64,000 nt of DNA from DASXUX01 sp036504595. GTDB taxonomy: Bacteria; Planctomycetota; SZUA-567; H5-PLA8. The stretch spans positions 186,001 through 250,000 of the forward strand of contig DASXUX010000010.1 in NCBI GenBank assembly GCA_036504595.1, read 5' to 3'. The notes under the pieces are model-generated. The model was given only the letters and a program-made list of their open reading frames with translations, did not search any database and was not told the origin of the DNA. Both the position numbers and the translations under genes were made by a program. Every line of letters starts with the position of its first letter. The first letter of the stretch is position 1. Below are positions 57,804 through 64,000 of the stretch, in pieces.

Positions 57804-59741
57804 CTACTTCTTCTCCGGAACTGGCGCCGTCAAGAACGGCTTGAAGCTCGCGAAGATGGCGGCCACCGTTGTGATCGGCGGAGCGATCACCTCCAGCGAC
57901 GGCACCGGACTGCGGCTGGTCATCACCACGCCGCTTGGGGTGATGCGTGCCACAGCCAAGCCAGGGAAGAGGTGCTTGGCCACCACGTCCGTGGAAGGCA
58001 GCAGATTCAGGTCGATTCCTGCCGCGCGAAGCACATCTGTGGGCGCGATCAGCTTCAGCGCCGTGGCGCTCATACTGAAAAATGAGCGGTACGCGTAGGC
58101 CCAATCCATATAGGTGAAGAACGGGCCCATCTTCCCGCCGGTTTGAGCCAGCGCGGTCTTGAACGGCTCCGTGTCCTGCAGCGAGCTGGCTTCTTTGAGC
58201 GTGCGCAGCGCGAGCTTCAACGTGGGCACGTCCATGCCGACGACCAAGCGGTTTTCGGCCAGCACAAACGCTGGCGCAAATTCAAAGACCCCCACGACGC
58301 GAGGAATCGTCAGGTACCGGATCTTCAGGCCTTCATACTCCACTTCTTTGAGCACATTGCCCGCCGCTCCTTTTTCGTCGATCTTAGCGGCCCAACGCGT
58401 CAACATTTGCGAAAGCAGCTCCTCGGCGCGCTTCATGTCTTGCACCGAAAGCGAGGCGGCAAGCGATGAAACGCCCGCAACACCGACATTCTCTCCCGGC
58501 CCGAGGCTGGCGATGACCACTTCGTTGCCGTAGGCGGCTCGCAGTTCCTTCTCAAAGTCCTTGCCGAGTTCCGCGTTGATCTGCTTCTCCGCGGCGGTGA
58601 AATCATCCAGACCTTTTTGACCGCGCAACGTTTGCACGGCGTTATGCAGGAAGGGTAGGATGCGATCAGGTTGCAGGCGGAAGCCGAGGGCCACTGGCGT
58701 GACCTTTGGGCAAAGCTTCAGCGCGTCCATGCTGACCGGGTCTTCCGAAAGCATGCCGATCAGACCGGTGCGCTGCCCTTGCGAAAAAATCGCCGCGCGG
58801 GACTCAAACGCCGCTCCGTTCATCTTCAAAGACCAAGCCGCGACGGACGCTTTATCCAGCCCGGCCAGCGTGAAATACTCATTTACTTGTCCCGCGCCCT
58901 CGCCAGCCGGCCGGCTGCCAAGCGCTTTCTGCACGCCCGCGACGTCCAGGTATGCGGCGAGGTTCTCGTTGCCAGTGAGCCCCGTGTCCTTGTACGCCGG
59001 CGTGTCGGAAAGTTTGCGCGGAAGCGTTCCAGCAAGGCCGTCGATGAACTGCGTCGAAAGCTTAACCTCGTTGCTGACCACCAGGAATCCTTTGTGGTAC
59101 ATCACCGTCACCAGGTTGCGGCGCTGGCCGGCATCTCCGGTAGAAATTGAGATAAGTTTCGTGTTCTGGTAATCGGTCACCGCAACGGCTTCGATTTTCC
59201 AATTGTTCACAACCATGTCCAGAAGCGAGGCAACCATGTTGTTCTTCGCCTCAAGATTCTGCTGCTCGCCGATGCCTAGAATGACAGCGATCGCCGGCGG
59301 GCGCTTGGCCTGCGCATCGTCCGCGGAATACCTGACGGCAACAACCATCGGCCCGCGTGCAGCTTCGCCCAGCACCTGGAACAACGACGCGATGGCGCCC
59401 GGAGCGCCGGCTGCCGGGCCGGGAGCTGGCGGCGGTGGCGGCGCGTTCGGCGGCGTCTTCTCCTCTGTGACTTTCTTGATCAGGGCCGCGACCTGCGCGA
59501 AAGGGCCGGCCAGAAAGGTGCGAACTTCCGGCTCAGAAAAAACCTTGGCCAAGGCGGTCTCTGAGAAGTCTTTCGACCATTGAGCCCACGGGCCGATCTC
59601 GGCGTAGACGATCGTGCCCTCCGGTAGAATATCCGGCACGGACAGCGGCTTTTCGGCAGCCACCGCCGAAATCGCCAGAACCAGAATTCCAGCAACGGCA
59701 ACCCGCGACATAGGGGCAAATGACGCACGCTGTGTAAGCAT
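57804..59741 (-). CDS. Large secreted protein of unknown function (DUF3352-like appearance)
   Basis: 645 residues from the ATG at 59741, chosen for GGAGG about 6 nt upstream; the open frame reaches to 59849 but that is leader. A signal peptide (SRVAVAGILVLAISAVAAEK) is followed by SVPDILPEGTIVYAEIGPW and ALAKVFSEPEVRTFLAGP, the opening typical of secreted PVC proteins of the DUF3352 kind. Residues 97-116 are Pro/Ala-rich (PPPPPAPGPAAGAPGA). The rest alternates beta strands and helices without a catalytic motif I recognise. It is probably periplasmic or outer-membrane attached. Expression is supported by a clear sigma-70 promoter at 59850-59879 and a terminator at 57743. Confidence 0.75.
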   Translation of the reverse strand: MLTQRASFAPMSRVAVAGILVLAISAVAAEKPLSVPDILPEGTIVYAEIGPWAQWSKDFSETALAKVFSEPEVRTFLAGPFAQVAALIKKVTEEKTPPNAPPPPPAPGPAAGAPGAIASLFQVLGEAARGPMVVAVRYSADDAQAKRPPAIAVILGIGEQQNLEAKNNMVASLLDMVVNNWKIEAVAVTDYQNTKLISISTGDAGQRRNLVTVMYHKGFLVVSNEVKLSTQFIDGLAGTLPRKLSDTPAYKDTGLTGNENLAAYLDVAGVQKALGSRPAGEGAGQVNEYFTLAGLDKASVAAWSLKMNGAAFESRAAIFSQGQRTGLIGMLSEDPVSMDALKLCPKVTPVALGFRLQPDRILPFLHNAVQTLRGQKGLDDFTAAEKQINAELGKDFEKELRAAYGNEVVIASLGPGENVGVAGVSSLAASLSVQDMKRAEELLSQMLTRWAAKIDEKGAAGNVLKEVEYEGLKIRYLTIPRVVGVFEFAPAFVLAENRLVVGMDVPTLKLALRTLKEASSLQDTEPFKTALAQTGGKMGPFFTYMDWAYAYRSFFSMSATALKLIAPTDVLRAAGIDLNLLPSTDVVAKHLFPGLAVARITPSGVVMTSRSPVPSLEVIAPPITTVAAIFASFKPFLTAPVPEKK

Positions 59742-59849
59742 CGCTCTCCTCCCGATATTGACGCCAAAAAACTGAATAGGACTCTCGCCCAAAAAACGTT
59801 GCCTGACGTAAGACGGCGCGGAGCCTGTGTTCTTCGCGCCGCTCGACAT

Positions 59850-59879
59850 ATTATATCACACTCCCGCCCCCATCGGCAA
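59850..59879 (-). promoter_or_regulatory. Sigma-70-type promoter of the secreted protein gene
   Basis: On the minus strand TTGCCG (59874-59879) and a perfect TATAAT (59850-59855) are separated by 18 bp. Start of transcription would be near 59843, giving a leader of about 100 nt before the ATG at 59741. Confidence 0.7.
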
Positions 59880-60017
59880 CGAGTCGGCCCTTTTGTTGCG
59901 AATCCAGGTCCAACAGTTCTTCGTCGGATTGTTTGCGTAATTTCGCTCAAACGTCCGATCTGCCGCGCGCCTTCACCTATGCAGAGAACGAACGGGAACG
60001 TTTAAGGAGGTGGAACG

Positions 60018-60239
60018 ATGACGAAAATGGGTGTTGTAGCTGCTGCGATGGCCGCGCTGCTGATTGGGGCGTCACCGGCGTATGCCAAGGGTGGCAAAAA
60101 GAACCGTCAGAAGAAAACCCCGGCGCAACGCTGGACCCAGCGCTTCAGCAAGATCGATGCGAACGGCGACGGAAAAGTCACCCTCGAGGAGTACCTGGCC
60201 TTCCGGCAGGCGCACAAAGGAAAACACCACAAAAAGTAA
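60018..60239 (+). CDS. Small secreted EF-hand protein
   Basis: 73 residues. Signal peptide VVAAAMAALLIGASPAYA, then a basic stretch (KGGKKNRQKKTPAQRWTQRF) and one EF-hand loop DANGDGKVTLEE (47-58) with the Ca-binding positions Asp, Asn, Asp, Val, Glu intact. The C-terminus is QAHKGKHHKK. It is therefore a tiny exported, probably Ca-binding protein; partner unknown. The RBS AAGGAGGTG is near perfect. It is divergent from the secreted protein gene and convergent with the M16 peptidase gene, with a mirrored heptad repeat between. Confidence 0.85.
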   Translation: MTKMGVVAAAMAALLIGASPAYAKGGKKNRQKKTPAQRWTQRFSKIDANGDGKVTLEEYLAFRQAHKGKHHKK

Positions 60240-60243
60240 GTCT

Positions 60244-60337
60244 AGAGTCTGGAGTCTGGAGTCTGGGGTCTAGAGTCTGGAGTCTAGAGTCTGAAGCGTT
60301 CGTTTGCCGTTGACTCCAGACTCTCGACTCCAGACTC
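60244..60337. repeat. Mirrored GTCTGGA heptad repeat between convergent genes
   Basis: About seven 7-bp units (GTCTGGA, GTCTGGG, GTCTAGA) at 60247-60294 face GACTCCA/GACTCTC units at 60311-60337. Positions 60273-60291 pair with 60319-60337 with 17 of 19 matches. It follows the EF-hand gene by 7 bp and lies just past the end of the M16 gene, so it may end both transcripts. Confidence 0.9.
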
Positions 60338-60342
60338 AAGGC

Positions 60343-62016
60343 TTATTTGACCGGCATCCCGAAGATGCTTTCCGCACCGGGCGCTTCTTGTGCGCCGCTC
60401 GTCGAAACCACTCGCCCGACCGTGCGGTTCTGCTTCGTCAGGTATTTTGATGCGACCGCCGTGACCTGCTCCGGTGTGACGGCGCTCATGCGCTGAATAT
60501 CCCGGAACAAATTGTGCCAGTCGCCGCTGAGCGCCTGATAGTCGGCCAGTTCCTGCGCCAGACCCAGGTTGGACTTCAGGCCGCGAAGCACGCTGGCGCG
60601 ATAACGCGTCAGCACACGCTTCATTTCGTCGGCAGTGGGCGGCTCGGCTTTCAGCTTTTCCACTTCAGCGAAAATGCCCGCCTCCAATTCCTCCGTGCTC
60701 ACCCCCTTGGGCGGCTCGCCGCTGATGAACAGCAGCCGCGGGTACAGCGAACCCGGCCCAATCCATGAGCCGACGGAATTGGCCTTGCCCGTCTTCACCA
60801 GGTGGCTGTAAAAGCGCGAGGTGCGGCCGGAGGTCGCGATTTCTTCCATCATCTCCAGCGCCGGCGTGTCCGGATGATTGCGCTCCGGAATGTGATAACC
60901 GATCAGCAGCGCGGGTTGCGTCGGGAATTCAACTTCGACACGCCGCTCGCCCTCCTGCGGCGGTTCCACCGTCAGAGGCCGTTCGGGCGCGGCCGCCTTC
61001 GGGAGCTTTCCAAAATAGTCGGCAACAATCTTCTTTGTTTTCTCGATATCGATGTCGCCAGCGATCGACACGATCGTATTGCTCGGCCGGTACTGTGATT
61101 GATAGAATCGCTCGATCTTGCCGCGCGTGTAGCCCAGGATGTCGCTGCGCCAGCCGATGACCGGAACGCCGTACGGATGAGCGGTGAACGCGACGCTGAG
61201 GAACGCTTCGTACAGCTTGCCGAAGCCTTCGCTGTCGCTGCGCATGCGGCGCTCTTCCAGCACGACCTGCTTCTCTTTTTCGAGTTGCCGCGGGACCAGG
61301 TTCATGAACCGGTCAGACTCCAGCGCCGCCCAGAGCTCAAGTTTGTTCGCCGGAATTGAAACATGGTACACCGTGCGGTCGTCGCTCGTGAACGCGTTCA
61401 GCCCGACCCCGCCGTTGCGATCGATCAGGTTCGAATATTGGTTCTGCTCGACGAACTTTTCGGCCGAGTTGACTTTTTCAGCATAGGCTTTCACTTGCGC
61501 GGCGAGCGCCGCCTTTTCCTCATCCTTCAGCTTGAAGCCCACTTTTTCCCACGCGGGTTGCAGCGCCGCCAAATCCGCGTCCAGCTTCGCGAGCGCCGCC
61601 GCGCCGCCCGTGCTGGTGAGCTTCGCCAGCAGAGACAAAAACGCCTCGCGCACTTCGGCCGGCATGCGCTGCTCGATCTCCTGAATGACGGCGTACAGCT
61701 TATCGATTTCAACAAACAGCGGCTTTTCAGCGGCGTAATCCTTCGTGCCGATGCTTGCGGTGCCTTTGAACGCCAGATGTTCAAGCTGGTGCGCGATTCC
61801 CGTGATCCCAACATGCTCGTTGACAGAACCGGCCTTCACATACGTCACGCATGAAATCACCGGCGCGTCGCCGCGCGGGTACAGGATCACGGTCAGCCCG
61901 TTATCCAGCGTGAAGCACACGATCTTGCTCTGGATTTCGGCAAAATCATCAGCGGCATACACGCATGCAGTCGCGCCAGACAGAAGAAGACTGGCCAGCC
62001 AAAGCTTTCGAAACAT
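60343..62016 (-). CDS. Secreted M16-family zinc peptidase
   Basis: 557 residues: signal peptide (FRKLWLASLLLSGATACVYA), M16 catalytic domain and one M16_C domain. The inverted zinc motif is HQLEH (76-80) in GIAHQLEHLAFKGT; the downstream zinc-side Glu should lie in LEKEKQVVLEERR. Between KDYAAEKPLFVEIDKL and GVGLNAFTSDDRTVYHV is a ~100-residue helical insert rich in Ala, Glu and Lys (for example LDADLAALQPAWEKV), seen in a subgroup of bacterial M16 proteins. M16_C spans ~230-430 (YGVPVIGWRSDILGYTRGKI, FYQSQYRPSNTIVSIAGDI). It probably degrades peptides in the periplasm. GGGAG lies 8 nt before the ATG. Confidence 0.9.
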   Translation of the reverse strand: MFRKLWLASLLLSGATACVYAADDFAEIQSKIVCFTLDNGLTVILYPRGDAPVISCVTYVKAGSVNEHVGITGIAHQLEHLAFKGTASIGTKDYAAEKPLFVEIDKLYAVIQEIEQRMPAEVREAFLSLLAKLTSTGGAAALAKLDADLAALQPAWEKVGFKLKDEEKAALAAQVKAYAEKVNSAEKFVEQNQYSNLIDRNGGVGLNAFTSDDRTVYHVSIPANKLELWAALESDRFMNLVPRQLEKEKQVVLEERRMRSDSEGFGKLYEAFLSVAFTAHPYGVPVIGWRSDILGYTRGKIERFYQSQYRPSNTIVSIAGDIDIEKTKKIVADYFGKLPKAAAPERPLTVEPPQEGERRVEVEFPTQPALLIGYHIPERNHPDTPALEMMEEIATSGRTSRFYSHLVKTGKANSVGSWIGPGSLYPRLLFISGEPPKGVSTEELEAGIFAEVEKLKAEPPTADEMKRVLTRYRASVLRGLKSNLGLAQELADYQALSGDWHNLFRDIQRMSAVTPEQVTAVASKYLTKQNRTVGRVVSTSGAQEAPGAESIFGMPVK

Positions 62017-62049
62017 TCGTGTGACTCCCTGTCATCAACGGACGGTCGA

Positions 62050-62310
62050 TCAATTGCCAGCGATTAAACGTTCGTATTCCTTGTGATTGCCGATCCAAAA
62101 CCAGACCATGCCGTCCGGTCTTTCGACGCCCAGCACCCGGCAGCCCAGCCCGACTCGAACAGACCATCGGTCTCCCACTCTCTTAAGACGGAGCGACGGG
62201 TGACTGGGATTATGCTTCAAAAGAAGAAACTTCGCGTCAGCAAGATGCTGAAGGGGCAGGGGAAGCTTGCGGTAGCAGTCCCAAAACTCCGGAGTCGGGA
62301 AATGGTTCAC
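62050..62310 (-). CDS. RelE/ParE-like toxin (type II toxin-antitoxin)
   Basis: 86 residues from a GTG at 62310. The pattern FWDCYRKLPLPLQHLADAKF, NPSHPSLRLKRV, RWSVRVGLGCRVLGVE and FWIGNHKEYERLI matches small RelE-superfamily toxins. These toxins usually cleave ribosome-bound mRNA or poison gyrase; which applies cannot be told. The start overlaps the upstream gene's stop by 4 nt (GTGA), so translation is coupled to the antitoxin-like gene, which comes first. Confidence 0.82.
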   Translation of the reverse strand: MNHFPTPEFWDCYRKLPLPLQHLADAKFLLLKHNPSHPSLRLKRVGDRWSVRVGLGCRVLGVERPDGMVWFWIGNHKEYERLIAGN

Positions 62311-62630
62311 AGTTTCGTGCAGCGTCCTGCCTCAAACTGTTGGTTTGCTTTCTTAACCAATGCATCGAGCTTGCCGGATTTGACATCCTCTTCGAACTGC
62401 TCGTCCCAGCGTTGTTCTTCAAGCGCGTCCTCTTCTTGCAGCGTCTCAATATCCTGGGCAATCTTCTCCCTTAGTGCGCGGCTAACAGCTATGCGGACGA
62501 GTTGCGGCATCAATTCTTCTACCGCCCTGTGGACTATTGCGCGCAGGTCCAACGCATCAATCTCCGCGCTTAATGCTGCCTTGAACTTCTTCTCAAGCTG
62601 TTCCTCGGGCAACTCGACCTCAAACTTCAT
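62307..62630 (-). CDS. Probable antitoxin partner of the RelE/ParE-like toxin
   Basis: 107 residues from the ATG at 62630 (GGGAGAAG upstream); the frame is open to 62705, overlapping nfo, but no RBS supports that. The protein is almost all helical and acidic: LPEEQLEKKFKAALSAEID, ALREKIAQDIETLQEEDALEEQ, then DEQFEEDVKSGKLDALVKKANQQFEAG. The C-terminal part resembles toxin-wrapping tails (short helix with GKLDxLxxxA). No helix-turn-helix or ribbon-helix-helix is obvious, so the DNA-binding part is unclear. Assignment rests mainly on the coupled toxin. Confidence 0.7.
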   Translation of the reverse strand: MKFEVELPEEQLEKKFKAALSAEIDALDLRAIVHRAVEELMPQLVRIAVSRALREKIAQDIETLQEEDALEEQRWDEQFEEDVKSGKLDALVKKANQQFEAGRCTKL

Positions 62631-62701
62631 AGCTCTTCTCCCGTGCACTGGAAATAGGATACCGCTATCGCTTGCGCCAGGCAAGAGTTGAACAAAATGC
62701 T

Positions 62702-63682
62702 TCACCTCTTCGCGAGGCGCTTCTGCCCGCGAGCGCTACGGCCTCGCCCCAAAGCTGTTCGTTCTTTCTTTCGTTGCGCCGCGCGAGCTTTCTCCGCCTT
62801 GCGCAGTAATTCCAGCGGTCGTGCTTTCAGAATATCCTTTTTCACTGCGCCCACGTCCACCGCGATCTGGATCGCATGCCACACGTTCAGTGGATCATCC
62901 ACCATCGGATCATCGCGCGGCGTCTCCAGGATCGCGGGCAGTTGCCACAGCCGTTTGTCCGACAGGAGCGCCCGAAAACCGGCCTCGCCGATCTGTCCCT
63001 CGCCGATGTGTTCGTGCCTGTCGATATGCGATCCGAGAGCGCCTTTGGAATCGTTCAAATGCAGACAGTGCAGTCGATCAAATCCGACGGTGCGCTCCAG
63101 TTCGTCCAGCGTCCGCTTCACGCCGTCGGCGGAACGGACATCGTAACCGGCGGCAAGGGCATGGCAGGTATCCAGACACAAACCGATGCGATCCGTCGCG
63201 ACCTCGGCAATCACCGCCGCGATATCGGCGAACGAACCACCGAGCGACGATCCACCGCCGGCCGTGTTTTCCACCAGAATCGTCGGGCCGTTCGGCACTT
63301 GTCTAACGGCAGCCTTCACGCAGGCCGCGACGCGGCGCCGGCCTTCTGCCGCACCCGAACCCTGGTGGGAACCGATGTGGACGACGTAATACTGAGCGCC
63401 TAATTGCGCCGCGCGGGCGACTTCCAGCACGAACGAATCGCATGACAACCTGTAAATCCGCTCATTCGGTGCGGCCAGATTGATCAGATACGTGGCGTGA
63501 ACGACCAGCGGCGAAATTCCACCGGCTGAAATTCCGGCGCGAAACTGTTCAACGAATTTCGGATCGAGCGGACTCTTTTTCCAACCGCGCGGATTGCCGC
63601 AGAACACCTGCACCGCCTGGCAGCCGATTTCACGAGCAAGCTGCGGGGCGTTGCTGAACGACAAATGCATTCCGAACCGCAT
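62702..63682 (-). CDS. nfo: Deoxyribonuclease IV (endonuclease IV)
   Basis: 326 residues. All nine zinc-ligand positions of endonuclease IV are present: His62, His102, Glu138, Asp171, His174, His208, Asp221, His223 and Glu253 (contexts VVHATYL, VVHIGSHQG, LVENTAG, LDTCHA, HLNDSKG, DRHEHIGEG, LETPRDD). It cuts abasic sites and 3'-blocked ends in base excision repair (family knowledge). The core ends near 279; the remaining ~45 residues are strongly basic (KARPLELLRKAEKARAAQRK and ALGRGRSARGQKRLAKR) and not part of the usual ~280-residue enzyme. GAGG lies 5 nt before the ATG. The antitoxin gene follows on the same strand, 71 bp after the stop. Confidence 0.95.
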   Translation of the reverse strand: MRFGMHLSFSNAPQLAREIGCQAVQVFCGNPRGWKKSPLDPKFVEQFRAGISAGGISPLVVHATYLINLAAPNERIYRLSCDSFVLEVARAAQLGAQYYVVHIGSHQGSGAAEGRRRVAACVKAAVRQVPNGPTILVENTAGGGSSLGGSFADIAAVIAEVATDRIGLCLDTCHALAAGYDVRSADGVKRTLDELERTVGFDRLHCLHLNDSKGALGSHIDRHEHIGEGQIGEAGFRALLSDKRLWQLPAILETPRDDPMVDDPLNVWHAIQIAVDVGAVKKDILKARPLELLRKAEKARAAQRKKERTALGRGRSARGQKRLAKR

Positions 63683-63701
63683 GTCTACCTCGGAATCAAA
63701 A

Positions 63702-63729
63702 AGGGTTCAGGGTTCAGGGTTCAGGGTTC
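63702..63729. repeat. Four perfect AGGGTTC heptads
   Basis: Four identical 7-bp units begin 19 bp upstream of the nfo start. The unit is the same as in the arrays at 46910 and, reversed, 41465. Confidence 0.95.
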
Positions 63730-63773
63730 AGTGAAGGCCTCTACCTTGGGCCTTGAACCCGATACGCCGAGTT

Positions 63774-64000
63774 TTAGAAGTTGCCGCTCTTCTCCACAGG
63801 GGCGGCCGGCGCGGGCGCAGATTTCTGCTGCTGTTGGTCCCGATCTTCCTGTTCCTTAAGCTTCTTGCCGTCCAGGATAACGTGCAAGCGGTCGCCATCC
63901 CGGCGCAGCAGTTTCACGGGCGCCAGACGATTGTTCGGCGCGTTGCGCTGCTGCTGCGTCTTGGTTCGAAGCTGATCGACGAAGTAGCTCAGAACCCAGC
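63774..64000 (-). CDS. 3' end of an unknown gene (5' cut by window edge)
   Basis: The minus strand is open from the right edge (first whole codon at 63998) to the TAA at 63774-63776, giving 74 residues. It reads WVLSYFVDQLRTKTQQQ, then NRLAPVKLLRRDGDRLHVI, DGKKLKEQEDRDQQQQ and a Pro/Ala-rich end APAPAAPVEKSGNF. Gln-rich and charged, it looks like the cytoplasmic or exported tail of a longer protein. I do not recognise the family. It lies ahead of nfo on the same strand with a heptad repeat between. Confidence 0.7.
   Translation of the reverse strand, partial: WVLSYFVDQLRTKTQQQRNAPNNRLAPVKLLRRDGDRLHVILDGKKLKEQEDRDQQQQKSAPAPAAPVEKSGNF

Overview
The window looks like a chromosomal piece of a GC-rich, heterotrophic bacterium of the PVC assemblage, most likely a planctomycete or close relative. 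This is an inference from content: a giant secreted beta-helix protein, a LamG/propeller/cytochrome-c protein of the HzsA-related type, a GH99/WbsX-like and a DUF4091/GH123-like glycosidase, and many degenerate heptanucleotide repeats. No rRNA, tRNA, CRISPR array or phage gene was found, so the phylum is not proven.

Layout: (1) 1-34254, one open reading frame that enters from the left edge and encodes more than 11,400 residues: five ~1.8-kilo-residue supermodules of autotransporter-type beta-strand repeats with inserted LamG, PA14 and jelly-roll-like domains, a tandem of eight ~100-residue repeats, two Ig-like domains, 19 cadherin-like/putative-Ig repeats, then IPT, PKD and Ca-loop modules. 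(2) 34372-37820 (minus), a sugar-metabolism cluster: SDR, deoC, FGGY kinase. (3) 38010-39663, a PcrA/UvrD-tail (Tudor-like) protein paired with a bacilliredoxin, plus a DUF2892-like membrane protein. (4) 39707-51897, a polytopic TPR/GT-C-like protein and a run of carbohydrate-active and small enzymes: TIM-barrel sugar isomerase, DUF4091/GH123-like, esterase, VOC, GH16, double-thioredoxin lipoprotein, GH99-like. (5) 52039-56168, LamG/HzsA-related dihaem protein and a higBA toxin-antitoxin module with a clear operator. (6) 56189-64000, rarA, a secreted protein with a good promoter and terminator, a small EF-hand protein, an M16 peptidase, a second toxin-antitoxin pair, endonuclease IV (nfo) and the 3' end of an unknown gene.

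The most unusual layer is repetitive DNA around and inside the genes. Intergenic spaces carry different 7-bp tandem repeats, often mirrored to form long hairpins; one such hairpin (49575-49649) pairs over 26 bp, holds a start codon in its loop, and its right arm encodes the signal-peptide core. A 24-bp palindromic element sits in frame in rarA, with in-frame half copies in two other genes. The DUF4091 gene has a six-copy tandem repeat in its leader.

Taken together the genes suggest breakdown of complex polysaccharides (GH16, GH123-like, GH99-like, esterase), uptake and conversion of the sugars (kinase, SDR, aldolase, isomerase) and a very large surface or extracellular protein that could bind glycans. 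These functional links are inference from co-location.
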